DNA of 64,000 bases from Malania oleifera (GCF_029873635.1 NC_080427.1:69986848-70050847); one strand, 5' to 3'; counted from the stretch's first letter, positions 29,090 through 41,514 are shown. Notes: generated from the sequence alone by a model not told the origin. Numbers and translations: made by a program.

Positions 29090-30880
29090 TTTAAATGCCT
29101 AATTACTCTCAACATTCTAACATTGAGTTTTATTTATAATATTTGGGTTTTATTACATAATTTATGAAATTTTGGTATTTTTTTTATTGCAGGATAGCTA
29201 TTGGAAGCTAAAAACTGACAATACTTTGTAATTTGTGCATGACTCTCTCATGTGATCTCTAATTTAGATGATTCAAGATGTTGTAGAAAGATAGGAAAAT
29301 GCTCTACAATATTATGCTTTGCGTTTTGCGAAATACTAGCTGTATCAAGGTCAAAATTAGACATGAAGTTACCATACGCCGTTTTATGGACTATTTTGAC
29401 AATTCTCTGTAATCAGGGCGTAACTTTCATGTACGAAGTGCAATAGAGACGATCAAAATTTTGAAGAAATATGAGAAAGAGCTCTACAACTTTTATGTTT
29501 TGAGCATTGAGAGTTATGAACCGTAGGAGGGTCGAAAGCAGGCTTAAAGGTGGAGGGCAAATTGTGTACCTTTGAAAAAAAAAAAAAGAAAAAAAAGAAA
29601 AAAGGTGAGATGTGACCTGGCTATGCAGTCGGGTCATCTTAGCTAGGTGAGGCGCTGGATTACACAAAAAAATGGAAAGAAAAGGAAAGTAAAAAGGAGG
29701 CATAGGGTTTCTTTGTGGGAGGCCGTGCGCAAGAAGGGTTTTTGAGAGAAGGTTTGGAGATATAAGGGGGCAGCAGGCACTGAGGCACGGAGGAGGCCGC
29801 ACACGCATAGGAGGAAATAAAGAAACCATTTTTTTTTTTGACAAACAAGAGGTCACGCAAAAATTTGGGAAAAAGGGTAGAATTTTTTCTTGAGGTTTTC
29901 TTCTAGCGACTGCGCGATTAAAGTTCAACAAACACGACAGCAAGGAAGGTGGCTAGTGGCGTATAGAAAATTAATATCTTTTCGGAATCGGAAGGCGGCG
30001 AACAATGGCGGTGCTCGGGGTGTTCGCGGTGAGCGACAACGGTGCTGCGAGCATTGGTTTTTCCCATACGCTCCGAATAAAATAAAATATGGTGAAATCT
30101 ATTATGTTGAATTTAACTTTCTGAATGAACTAAATTTTTGTATTCTAGGAAAATGATGTAGCTAGTTTCGAACTATGCTTGCTCTTTTATGATAATTTGA
30201 AGTAGTTTTCATTTACGTTTGTTTGAGTTATTTTGCACTAAATGCTTTTAATTAATTGGCCATTAATTAAATGATATTAGTCTTGTGATTTGCTACCGAA
30301 AGGGGGGATTATAGGATAGATCTTGGATAATTTAGCATAGGTAAATATGGAGATTGAAAGACTTGTATGAACCTACGTAGCATTAAAAAATCGAGGGTCT
30401 TATTGCGTTCTTGCGTTATTAATTTGCATACTCTTATGTTAAATAATAAACAAGAATAGGTTCTGATTGACTATCGAAAGAGGCTTTTGGGAAAATTGAC
30501 AATTTGCTAACAAACAGAGAAAACGAGGTCGAATTAGCTAAATGAGTAAAGCATAGTGAGAAACTAGGTGAAATCGGTTTCCTAGAAGTTTTCATCATTA
30601 GTAATTTGATACGCGGCATCCAGTTTTAAATTCTCTTGACTAGTTCATTTAAAGTGGCTTGGTTTAAATTTCGAAGTCTAAAATATTAATCTTTCTAAAT
30701 AAAATCACGATTATTATAAATTCTGTACTTGGTAAAATTAAGATATCAATCCCTGAGGACGATACTCTATACATCATTATATTATAAAACTATGATACTG
30801 TGCACTTGCAGTTTGCATCGGTCAATTGACCCTACAAACTAGTACTTTCCACAAAAACTCTTTTCTTAAATAACTAATTG
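29090..30880 (+). mobile_element. Athila/Tat-like LTR fragment inserted in LTR X
   Basis: Boundaries are approximate. It interrupts the alignment of LTR X with its second copy. Typical words are AAGAGCTCTACAACTTTTAT near 29470 and, near the end, CAATCCCTGAGGACGATACT (about 30747). The latter matches, inverted, the LTR edge next to the tRNA-Asp primer site at 61790-61830. No coding region or second LTR is seen, so it is a solo or truncated LTR. An imperfect hairpin (29040-29110) lies at its left edge. Confidence 0.5.
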
Positions 30881-30924
30881 GTTAGGGTCAAAGATTAGAA
30901 TTAAAACGAAGTTTACAAAAACTT

Positions 30925-31395
30925 CGATCGACGCCAGATTTTTAGGCTTAATTCAAAAGCCTCGGTCGACCGAACCATTTAGTACAAACTAGCTTAGTCA
31001 ATCGAACTTGCCCTGAGTCAAACATTTGACTGTCTCAGTCGACCGAACCCTTGGTAGTATAAATGCCACGGTCAACCAAACTGACCAGAAGTTTGACTTC
31101 GCTCGGTCGACCATTCTAAAATGAACTAATCGTCCACGATCGACCGAATTAACTCGTGTTTGGTTCCCAACTATTTGGTTGACTGAACTTATAGCTCAAA
31201 ATAGCATTGGTCGACTGAACCTTAAAAATGGTCAATCGATCTCTGGTCATGGTCGACCGAACCTACGAAAGGTTTGAAATTGCCCTGAGATGGTTGACCG
31301 AACCTATAGTTCAAAATCGCCACAGTTGACTAAACTTATGAATATGGTTGACCGTATCTTTAATATGGTCAACCGAAGCTCTTGGGTTGACACAT
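30925..31395 (+). promoter_or_regulatory. Cluster of about 15 GTCGACCGAAC-type repeats upstream of the LTR X TATA box
   Basis: Degenerate copies of GGTCGACCGAACC recur every 20-40 bp, several carrying an exact GTCGAC. The cluster ends about 90 bp before a TATATATA box at 31484-31491, so it occupies the U3 promoter region. The function is inferred from position. Confidence 0.7.
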
Positions 31396-33406
31396 TTTTA
31401 ACTGCGGTAATTGGGGTTAAAATTTAATTAAACATTTTCAAAATGACATCCATGTCCCTAACGGTCATATTTTTGCCCAACTCTATATATACTCTCTCAT
31501 AACTCTTGATTAGCGAGTTGATTAGTCCAAAAACTCACTCAAATTCTATACTCAACATATACTCTCTTTATTATTTCTTTTGTTAAATCTTTCAAGAGAG
31601 TTTTACTTTAAACATCCTTGGGCATTTGTTTTACAAATCTAAATCGTTTTTACTCTCATCTTGCATATATTTTTATATCTTATTTTGAGAGTATTATCTT
31701 AGTTTCTCCCACATATTTCATTTGATAAATATTCTTGGGAGTTAATATTATTTTCTTATGAATCTTGCACGTAAGACTCAAAGGCTTATTTGCTTGTGCC
31801 TGCGAAAATATTTTTGAGCCATAAATCCTAGATTCTCTAGCACCTTATTTAGAAAAATATTTTTGGAGAAATTTCTTATTTGGGCATAAAATCTTTGAGC
31901 ACCTGTCATACACATATTTATTCAAAGATTATTTTTTGTGAAAATCACATTCTCACATTGAGCTTATTTTCATATCATATGTGAGTGTATTTGAGTTGTA
32001 TTGTTGTACACATCTGCTTGTAGTAGACACATTTCCTTGTATACAAAAATTTATTGATTATCTGTTGTGTTCATCTTACAAAACTTAATATCCTGTTTTG
32101 ATGCTAACAAACAAGTGGAAACCTAACATATGGTTAAGTGATGACATTTCAGGACTCAACTATGACAAAGCAAGGTCAAGTGTTTAAGAGGATTCATGAA
32201 ATCTTATACTTCAAAGAAGGATGATCATATGAAGCTTAAAGCATGGATTCAAGAATGATTTATTAAAGCTTGAAGAATATGAGAGCATGGATGTTAAAGA
32301 GCTTAAGGTATATCAGAGCTTGAAGAAAAGCAAGAGAGCTAAAGATAAGCAAAGCAAGAGAGCTCAAAGAAAAAAAAGCATGAAGACTCAATCACTTAGC
32401 ATGTCAAATGTCCTAAGAAGTCTTTATATAAGTGCTTCATATTTTAAATATCTTTTGAAATATGTTGAAGCTCATTAGGGTGCAACAAAGACTTAGAGAC
32501 CAGCTTTTTAAAACCTTAGAAAATATTTTTGAAAAGTCACATTTAAGTTTTTTAAATAAAAAAAGGTTTAAAAGCTTAAAAAAATTAGAAGTTTTGAAAA
32601 AATTGACTGGTCAACCGACTGACCAGAATACTTGGATATTTCTCAGCCGACAGACAAAAATAACAAGTTGAATAATTGCCTAGCCGACTAACCATTTTGA
32701 CCTATGATCAGTCAGCCGACTGACACTTTTTGAATTGTGCTCAGTCAGTCAACTGACAACTTAATGGAATTAATTTCAGGTAGACAGAAAGGTCTCAGCC
32801 TCCTCTCTAGCCAACTGACCCTATATAAAATGCTTACCCAGTCGTCTGTTCAGTCGACTGACCCTACGGGAATTCAAATTTTGAACTTCAACGGGAAAAT
32901 TCTAAAAATTAGTTTTTCAAATGTAAACATTTTAAAAACTTGGTGGATACTCCAAGTAACTTGGGAAACAAGGAAACTCACTCTAAAAAGTCTATAAATA
33001 CTCCTTTAACCCAAGGAATTAATTACCCAGCATAATATCAGCATTCAAGCTCTCTAAATTCAATCTTCTCTTACTTACTCATTGCAAAACTGATTTGTTA
33101 AGATAATTTGAAGTGGTGAATCCATCCTACTCTAGTCTTTACTACTGATCCTCATCTAGAGAAGGAATTGGTGAATTCTATACTTGAGCTTCAATTCTAT
33201 TTCATCTTGATATTTAAATCCTTGAAGTACATAGTGCTGAATTTGTACTAATCTATTCTGTTTGAGAGTGTTCTTGTATGCATCGTTTATTTCATATTTC
33301 TTGTAGTTCTTGGACGATTCCAGGTTGTTGGATCATTGACCAAGCGTGGGATATCGCTTGGAGAGGTGTAACTTTAGCCTATTGAAGGAGTGACCGAGTG
33401 TGGGGT

Positions 33407-35346
33407 TGAAACGACCTGCTAATAAAATAAAATCTTTTTCCCTAGTTTTAAATTCAATCATTAACCTAAACAGCGGAAAACCAATCAAATAAAATAAATC
33501 CACACATAATACAATACCAGAGTGTCAAATCATTCCATGATATACAAACATCACTATTTCTTAAATCTACCCTTACTGATAACAAAGGTTTACAAAACCA
33601 TACCACTCCAAAACTAGAATAGTTACTCTCAAAAAGGGCAGTACAATAGCCCCTCTACCTGCGACCCTGGTCCGCTCGCCTAGCTGGTTCACATGAAAAA
33701 ATAAATAAATTCAACATTGAGATGAGCCAACGCTCAGTAAGACGAAACATGCTATTACTAGTGTGTGGCCGCTGAGCTATAGTTTGGTAAAAATAATCTG
33801 ATTTAGGAATAATATGAATAATTGAATCTAAAAAAAATGCTGATATTACATAACGTATAATAAAAATCATTAACTAGATAACTGAACACGCCAATTTGTA
33901 TGAAATTACTTTTCATATTAATACTACTATTTCTAAAAGTCTGATAGTACTCATAATATCTGAGAAATTTTCTTATATGGCTGTATGTCATGATTTAACC
34001 CCTTATGACAGGATTGTGCGGCCTGAAGGTGGGACCTATCTTGGCTGGCCGACTAGGGTAAGCCAACTAAACTCTGACAGTCTGATCGGCCCTCTCAATC
34101 TATATCTAATGGAGAGCCTGTCCCGATGTGGGCACGATCGACCTCATACCACTTACTGTCTGAGTAAAGTAGTTGCACTCTGAACTGAATATCTATAGCT
34201 ACGGTACCGTGCTTTACTGTTTGATCTATCAGGGTCTGATACTATATAGGTAACTGATATCTGTAATATACTATTTTTTTTTGTATGGTTTCTAAAATAA
34301 CCATCACCCAATAGAATTTATCTGAAATTCTAAATAAACTGACTGAAAATCTGATTTCTGTATAACTAAACTGTTATCTGTATAACTAAATATTGGGGCG
34401 TTATGGTACTGAAAATTGATTATTTTGAAATTACTAAAAATATATTTTTCTGAGTAAACAACATATTGAAAGCCCTTTATTTTATGAGCATGTAAATATC
34501 ATGGTACTTTTGTTCATAAACTATAAATACGGTATTCATAATTTGTATAAATATGATATTGTACTCTAATCAATTCATGCCACACTAATAAATATTATCA
34601 TAATCAGGCTTTAAAAATCGTATATATAATTTAAATAATAATTTGATAATAACCCATATTTTGTACTGAAATCCTAACAAAGTTTCCTAAAATAGCATGT
34701 TTCCCTCACCTGACTACTGAAAAGCTCTTATGGTATATTGGTCCAACACCCGCAGGGCTTCTCACTTAACACCCTGAAAACAACATTTTTAAGAACAAAA
34801 CATCATTATTTCTTTGCCTACTACATTTCCTACAACTTATAGAAGGTCAAAAACTGACTAAAAGACCTTACCCTGATTCTAGAAAGAAATTCAACTTAAT
34901 TCCACCGACGATCCACTCTAGTAAACTTGAAGAGAACTTCGCCAGGAGTGTCGTGGTGGCCTCAAATTGTCGATCCGGTACCTAATGAGGTTGAAATTGA
35001 AGAGAGATGGAGGGGAGGCCATAGGAGAGAGAGAAGGGAAAATGTGCGTTGATTTTCTACGATTAAATCATGTTTAAGGCTATTTATATCGCGGGATTCG
35101 TCGATGAGCCATGTCACCTTGTCAATGAGTCCTATAGAAAGTTCGTCGATGAATTTGCACCCTAGTAGACGAATTTCAAACTTGCCAAAAATCCTCTCTC
35201 GATATCTTATCGTTGACGAGATCTTGAAGAACCCTCGTCGACAAAACCTCTGTGTTCATCAACAAGTGTTTGGAAAATTTTTTGGGTTATTATCCAAAAT
35301 CCTCCCTCTTAATTATTTGATTATCATTATTCTTCGGATCATTATA
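33407..35346 (-). mobile_element. Solo LTR, family W, TSD GGGGT
   Basis: 1,940 bp inserted in the Copia A 5' LTR. It is flanked by GGGGT at 33402-33406 and 35347-35351. The unoccupied site is seen in the 3' LTR at 46292-46296. In - orientation it begins TATAATGATCCGAAGAATAA, like the W copy at 59275, and ends GGTCGTTTCA. A TATAAATA box (complement of 35081-35088) lies just downstream of the GTCGAC-palindrome cluster (about 35096-35275). No internal domain. Confidence 0.9.
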
Positions 35347-36056
35347 GGGGTATCACTTGGAGAGGCCTTGCTCTAGTCGATTGAACGAGTGTGTAACGGT
35401 TTTGTTCCCCCCATAAAGGAATTGGTTTAGTGAATCCTTAGGTTTGCCTAAGGCGAGGACGTAGGACAGGGATAAATCGAACCTCATAAAAAATTTGGTG
35501 TCACTCTCTTTTCCTTAGTCTCTTTATTTTCAGTATATATTAATTGTGTGGATGATTTAAATTTCCAAATCATAAAAACTACGTTGATTGGATTTTAAAT
35601 AAGCTGAAGTTTAATTTCATTTTGGGATTGCGGAAACCGAAAGGGAGTACGTTGGTTGATCAATACTTTGTGAGAACCTCAAAGAGAGTACGTTGATTGG
35701 TTAACACCCAAAGAAAAATTAACTAAGAGTTTATTTAAATTCTGAATTGTTGGGAAAGAGTGTTAATTGTGCAACAAATTGAGAAATCAATTTCATTCTT
35801 TACAGGGCTTAAATCAAATTTATATACACAGGGCTGTTAACAAAAGTTGAGAATTGCTATAAAGCTTTTTTTTTTTTTTTTTTTCTTTTGATCAGTAAAG
35901 TAAATGTATTGATCAAAATCTGATATTTACAACTACGCTGGGCATACCCAGGAGAGAACTGAATGATACAAAGATCATAATCAAAAGGAGAAGATCACAT
36001 GATCTCTCTTACAAACATGATAGTAAAATAAACACCAAATCAAACAAAAGGAGCAA

Positions 36057-39000
36057 TCAAAGGATATGAAACATATTAAATCTATCAAAGATAGCTCTGT
36101 AAGTGTACCTTTTTATCACATCAATCAGTTCGGGAGGAGATATGATCTTACCTTCGAACTTTCTCCTATTCCTGAAGTGCCAAATTAAGTAAACCGTAGC
36201 AGCCAAGCCGATTTTCTTCCCCGTTGGTTGAATCCCGGTGCCTCTAGCTTCCTTATGCAGCCATTTTAATGCTGCCTTTAAGGAAGACATTTCCCTTCTT
36301 AAGCCAAGCCAAGCCTTAATTTGACCCCAAATCTCTTTTGAGAAGTGACATTTAAAGAAAATATGATCAATAGTTTCCATCTCAGAATTGCAGAAAACAC
36401 AATCTCTATTGATGCCATCCCCAATTAATTTGTCATTCGTAGGAAGCCTCCCTTTAACTCCTAGCCAAACGGTGAATGCATGTCTAGGAATACTTCCACA
36501 CTTCCAAACTTCTTTGAACCAAGGGACATCATTACCTTTGTTTCTCCAGTACTCATAAGCCACGGATGATGATATTTGTCCATCCACAACCCACTGCTCA
36601 ATCTGTCTCTCTGCTGCCCTGCTACTCCCACAATTCTGAATCAGATGATTTTTCAAATCTACTAATTTTTTCCACAAGGGAGAATCTTCATGTTTGGCCT
36701 GGGTTTCCCAAAAATTAGAGTCTCTTACGTAAAAGTGGTGCATCCATTTTACCCAAAGAGATTCTTTTTTACTTTGTATGTTCCACAGGGCTCGGGAAAG
36801 TAGTGCATTGTTCCAGAATTTGAGACCAAAAATCCCTAAGCCCCCTTCTTTTTTTGGGAGGCACATTTCTTTCCAACCAATCGGAGGTTTTTTCCTGCCA
36901 CCCCAAAAGAAAGCTCTACACAATCTAACCACATGATCAAGAACAGATTTTTGTACTGGGAAGATGGCAAGCCAAAAGCATTCAATGCCTTGAATTACAG
37001 AATTAACAAGCTCCAATTTACCTGCATAGGAGATTGTTTGAAATGGCCACCCACATAGAAGATCAGAGATTCTGTTAATCAAAGGTGAGAAGTGCATTTT
37101 GTTTAGTCTTGAGGCAGCAAGAGGGATGCCCAAGTAGCGGAATGGGAAGTCCCCTTCCTAGAAATCTGAAATCAACCTAATTTGTTCCAACTCCACAGCT
37201 TTAATTCCCGCATGGAGAATGTTAGACTTCATATTATTAGCATGAAGCCCAGAACACTTTGAGAAAGCATCAAGACACTTCATTAAAGCCTGCACCGAGT
37301 TCGAGTCACCTCTTGAAAACATAACAAGATCATCCGAAAAGGCTAAATGAGAGATTTTAAGATGCTCACATCTAGGATGAAATCTGAAGAGTCTGTCTTG
37401 TTCCAACCCAACAAGCAATCTTGAGAGGTATTCCATTCCAATTACAAACAAGAGTGGTGATAGCGGATCTCCTTGTCTTAGTCCTTTTCTTCCTTTAAAG
37501 AAACCATAGTATCCACCGTTAATGGAGAGAGAATAACTGGTAGTGGTAATGCACTGCTCCACCCACTTTACCATTCTTCCAGGAAAGTTTAGTTTTATCA
37601 ACATCTCTTTGATAAAATTCCAGGCCATCATGTCATAAGCTTTTTTTAAGTCCACCTTTAACAAGCATCTGGGAGACACTCTTTTCCTTGCGTACTTCCT
37701 CACTATCTCCTGGACTAAATATATGTTTTCCACCATGCTCCGATGCTCAACAAACGCTGATTGTGCAGGATTCACTATTTCTTGCAGCATGAAATAGGTC
37801 TATACTCATGGACGGAGTTAGCATGTTTTGATTTGGGGATTAAGGCAATGACCGTGTGGTTAATTTGCTTCAGCAGCTTTCCCAAATTAAAGAATTCCAT
37901 TACCGCATTAGTAAGATCTCTCCCAGTTATGTTCCAGGTTTTTTTGAAGAAACAAGCAGTAAAACCATCTGAACCCGGTGATTTATTATCTCCAATACTA
38001 AATAGAGCATTTTTGACTTCTTCCTTAGAGATTGGAGCAACCATTTGATCAGCTTGTGTTACATTAATAAGTCTGCCCCTAGCAACAACCTGAGCATCAA
38101 TGCTTTCTGTATGCTCCTCTTTACCAAGGAGGTTTTTGTAAAAACCAAGAAATTCCTCTACCACTTGCTGCTCGGAAGTCGTTCTTTCCCTGTCTTCTTT
38201 CATTACAGCAGAGATGTGGTTTCTATGAGTTTGTCTTCTCATTAAAGCATGGAAATAGGAGGTCCCCTTATCACTGTCCTTTAAGAATTTTGCTTTAGCC
38301 CGCTGGGACAGGAACTGTCTGTTGGCTTCTGCAAGTCTGTTGGCCAAGCCTTTGTTTTCCTTTAATTTTCTTTGAATTTCCAGATTCCCAGGAGAGTCGT
38401 GAAGCAACTGTTGGGTCTTTACAACTTCCTCCATGGCCTTTTCAGCTCTGCTAGTGATATGAGAGAAGTGTAAAGAATTTAGGTTCCTGAGAGGTTGTTT
38501 CAGTCCTTTCAATTTTTCCAAAAATCTGTATTGGGCATATTCCTGAACATTCAGCACCCAACCCTTTTTAATTACCTCCAAAAAATTATCATGGTTCACC
38601 CACATGTTGAAAAATTTGAATGGCCTTCTTCCAGAGTTGATTTCCTCAAAGAGAGTTACAATACACGGGGAGTGGTCTGAGTAGACACCAGGAAACTAAA
38701 ATTCAGTGTGGGTGATAAAGCCTGCATTACTCCAGTTGTGATTCACCACGGCCCTATCCAGTTTACACCAAACGTTTCCATTTGACCAGGTAAAGTGGCA
38801 CCCGGTGTAGTTGAGGTCCATTAGACTAGCTTCCATAAAACAGTCATTGATATCCTTTACCTCATAGGCAGTGGGAGGAATACCATTCTATTTTTCTTCT
38901 GAAGACATGACACAGTTGAAGTCACCCAGAACCAACCAGGGGTCATGAGTATGGCTGAATCTAGTGAGGTCCATCCATAATCCTCTTCTGGCCAAGATTG

Positions 39001-39337
39001 AATTAAACCCATAGACAAAGCTCAGAGCAAAGGAGTTAGCAGTACTTAAACATTTTGCCTTGCAGTGAATTACCTGATCCTTCAAATCCATAATTTGCAG
39101 CTGAACTTTCTGAGAATTCCAAAGAACCAAGATTCTCCCAGTAGAGTGAAGTTCGAAGTTATTGGCTTGCATCCACGAACTAAACTTCTTTTCCAATAGC
39201 TTCTTCAAGTTTACAGCAGAGAGCTTGGTTTCCAAAATGCCAAGAACATCAATTTTATTCCTCTTAATGAGGTCAAGGACCCCATTCTGTTTTAAGGGAC
39301 TATTAAAGCCCCTTATATTCCATGACATAATCTTCAT
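36057..39337 (-). pseudogene. LINE ORF2: endonuclease, reverse transcriptase, zf-RVT; disrupted
   Basis: The start ATG at 39337-39335 overlaps the ORF1 stop. The AP-like endonuclease reads MKIMSWNIRGFN..ILETKL and WLVLGDFNCV, and after a stop TWSNGNVWCKLDRA and YSDHSPC. The RT has KVDLKKAYDMMAW, GLRQGDPLSPLLF and the catalytic FSDD (LAFSDDLVMF; usually FADD in this group). A C-terminal zinc-binding region follows, with CVFCNSEMETIDHIFFKCHF. In-frame TAG stops lie at 38888-38890, about 38697 and 37158-37160. At about 37775-37800 a deletion next to a repeated ATGCTGCAA-like word shifts the frame between two RT blocks. The other frames are long and clean, so the copy is fairly young. Confidence 0.92.
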
Positions 39338-41010
39338 GATACCCGAGGGGGACCAGGTCCCCTCTTTCTGGTTATTCTTGGAGCTGCCCCACTCTTCTTC
39401 ATGGTTTTCTTATTTTTGGCTTGAATGACACCATCAGGGTCATGCTTTTGAGTCGAATGGCCTTTCTTCAAAATGTTTTCTCTTGCATCAGAAGTGGGAA
39501 GAGCATATATAACCCCCCCACCCGCCAACTGAGAGGCGCAGCATTCACCCTGACCCTGAGATGTTGCCAACGTAGTTTCACCAGGAGATGGGGAGTCACT
39601 ACGGGTCTCTGTTGTACCTTCCTGAAATTCTCCAACTAACTGATCAGAAAGATGGGCACACCTTTCCTCATTAATTAGACTATCTGATCTCCCCACAGGT
39701 CTGCATGCCTCCACGTTGGTGGGGGCCATCTGATCCTCTCCATCTACCCGCGCGCTCTTGTCTCCCAGGCCAGAGGAAGAGGCCTCATGGTTATTAAAAT
39801 CTTCCTGGGTAGCGACTATTTTACCCTTCTCATTAGCAGTACCTTTATTTGATGGAGAATCGGGGAGCACCTGGTTCATATCCGTGTCTTGTTTTTTCTC
39901 TTCTTCCATCTCTTTCACCATATTGTTGCCCGTATTGTTTGTATGCTTGTTCTTTACTACATAAATTTTTTTCCCCTTCCTCTTCTCCTTTTCAGCCTTA
40001 TCTTTCTTCAAATTGCAGAAGTTGACTGTATGTCCCACCACTCTGCAGTGAGAGCAGTACCTCGGTAAGTTCTCATAAAACACCTCCTGGTACATCACCT
40101 CCTCCTCCTCAGGGAGCAGCACTTTAACAGAGTATTTTATCTCCTTAGCTACATCCACTTCAACTAAGACTCTGGCAAAGGAGATTCTAGCACGTTGGCT
40201 AGTAAGTTTGTCTGCACACAGGGGTCTCCCAAGTTCCGAGCATATTCTCCCCAAAGCCTCCGGAGTCCACATTTCGATTGGGAGGTTCTTTAGTTGAACC
40301 CAAACCGGAAGGATGGTCCTGTGTTCTGGTTCAAATTGAAATCTCTTTGGCATTTTTTTCATCATCAGTGTTCTTCCATAGATAGCATAAGGCCCCTCCT
40401 GTAGGATATGCTCCAAATCTTCTATCTTTACAAATTTAAAAACGATCCATCCATCATTATGGCAAACACAATTAACCTCAACATTCCAAGAGGAAACCAA
40501 ACTGTTGAGAGCAATTTTTCCTAGGAACTTGCCAACGAAGTAACCAATAAGGCATTTGAGGTAAGAGCATTCAGGGGCGGAGATATCAGAAGTCTGCAGT
40601 TTTGCACCCATGCCATCCAAGGCCAAAGCAGGTATAGGAATGCACCATTCTGGGTTTCTATTGTTTGCAAGCAAGTCTGACCATGGAGAGCTCTTATTGT
40701 TACAGGAATACATCTTATCATTATCACCTTTCACGATCTGAGCGTAACTCTTCTTAGTTTCAGTCTGGACAGGCTGTTTATCAGGCATGTTAGCATCCTC
40801 TTCTTCCATCTGCTCATCCCCCACAGGTTCAAGAAGCTCGACCGAGTCCTTCGAACCTAGTGTGGCAGAGACAGAAGGTACATCCTCAACCCAATTACAT
40901 TTTCCTTCCGATTCATCACCATACTCCAAACAGTCCTCTGAGGTAGCCACGCCTTTGTCAAATTGGCTCGGAGCAGCCAGGGGCATGCCATTGTCACCAT
41001 AAGTTCCCAT
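39334..41010 (-). CDS. LINE ORF1 RNA-binding protein (DUF4283, CCHC knuckle), intact 558-aa frame
   Basis: Plant L1 ORF1 proteins bind element RNA. This one has an acidic N-terminus, then a DUF4283-like core (CLIGYFVGKFLGKIALNSLV, FKFVKIEDLEHILQEGPYAI, LPVWVQLKNLPIEMWTPEAL) at about residues 155-310. A zinc knuckle CSHCRVVGHTVNFC (CX2CX4HX4C) lies near residue 325, and a basic/Ser-rich tail follows. The frame has no stop. ORF2 begins within its stop codon (ATGA), suggesting coupled translation. This is a transposon gene, not a host gene. Confidence 0.9.
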   Translation of the reverse strand: MGTYGDNGMPLAAPSQFDKGVATSEDCLEYGDESEGKCNWVEDVPSVSATLGSKDSVELLEPVGDEQMEEEDANMPDKQPVQTETKKSYAQIVKGDNDKMYSCNNKSSPWSDLLANNRNPEWCIPIPALALDGMGAKLQTSDISAPECSYLKCLIGYFVGKFLGKIALNSLVSSWNVEVNCVCHNDGWIVFKFVKIEDLEHILQEGPYAIYGRTLMMKKMPKRFQFEPEHRTILPVWVQLKNLPIEMWTPEALGRICSELGRPLCADKLTSQRARISFARVLVEVDVAKEIKYSVKVLLPEEEEVMYQEVFYENLPRYCSHCRVVGHTVNFCNLKKDKAEKEKRKGKKIYVVKNKHTNNTGNNMVKEMEEEKKQDTDMNQVLPDSPSNKGTANEKGKIVATQEDFNNHEASSSGLGDKSARVDGEDQMAPTNVEACRPVGRSDSLINEERCAHLSDQLVGEFQEGTTETRSDSPSPGETTLATSQGQGECCASQLAGGGVIYALPTSDARENILKKGHSTQKHDPDGVIQAKNKKTMKKSGAAPRITRKRGPGPPRVS

Positions 41011-41514
41011 GATTGCTCACCACCTTTACACCTCCTTCCAGCAGCAAACAAAACCAACGTGCATGAAAACACGTAGACCAACACGACCAGAGCACAGGCT
41101 GTCACTCACAACCCACACCCTCCAACAGTAAGGTAGCCAGGCCGGAACGAAACACGTGGCGAGCACCAAGGACAATGAGGCACGGAACGCAACTGAAGCC
41201 ACAAGACCAAAGACCAATTGGTTACGTGCTATAAAGCTTTCTTGATTGAATATTTGATTGATTGAATATATTGTAGTTGAATGGTTTAAAGTTTGGTTGA
41301 TCAATTGGTTACTTTGTTGGTGAATGGTTGTGGATTGAATATTGTTTTTGAGTATTTAATAAAGACTTAAGTATTTGTTGTGTATTGGACAAATCAATAA
41401 GAAGTCAAGAATTCATTAAAAGAATTAAAAGTAGTTAAGAATTCATAAAAGATTTAAATGAAAATTTTACAACCCAATTCGCCTTCCCTCTTGGGACTAC
41501 ACCTTAATTTCAAT

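Larger units (their letters stand above)
35869..41226 (-). mobile_element. Nearly full-length L1-type LINE, 5.4 kb, 14-bp TSD
   Basis: Inserted in the Copia A 5' LTR. A poly-A tail (T run on the + strand to about 35884) marks the 3' end. The 14-bp target duplication TGCTATAAAGCTTT is identical at 35855-35868 and 41227-41240. The sister 3' LTR shows the empty site (near 46806). The layout on the - strand is 5' leader (41226-41011), ORF1 (41010-39334), ORF2 (39337-36057), short 3' UTR, poly-A. Three stops and one frameshift in ORF2 inactivate it. Confidence 0.93.
32063..41512 (+). repeat. Copia A 5' LTR, split by two insertions
   Basis: It begins TGTTG and ends AATTTCA just before the PBS. It aligns with 44940-47090 along its whole length once the solo LTR (33407-35346) and the LINE (35869-41226) are removed. 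Its promoter part has AGCCGACTGACC-type repeats (about 32605-32870) followed by TATAAATA at 32993-33000. Confidence 0.85.

Noticed and set aside
29413..29943. 176-aa - strand ORF with Phe/Leu/Ser/Pro composition
   Set aside because: It is antisense of the purine-rich part of an Athila-like LTR and has no recognisable domain.
30925..31395. GTCGAC repeats considered as a satellite or CRISPR-like array
   Set aside because: Spacing and repeats are irregular and degenerate, and the cluster sits at a fixed place upstream of LTR TATA boxes, so a promoter module fits better.
32287..32478. Lys/Arg-rich 63-aa ORF, repeated at 45093-45350
   Set aside because: Both copies lie at the same place in the two Copia A LTRs. 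This is U3 sequence, not a conserved gene.
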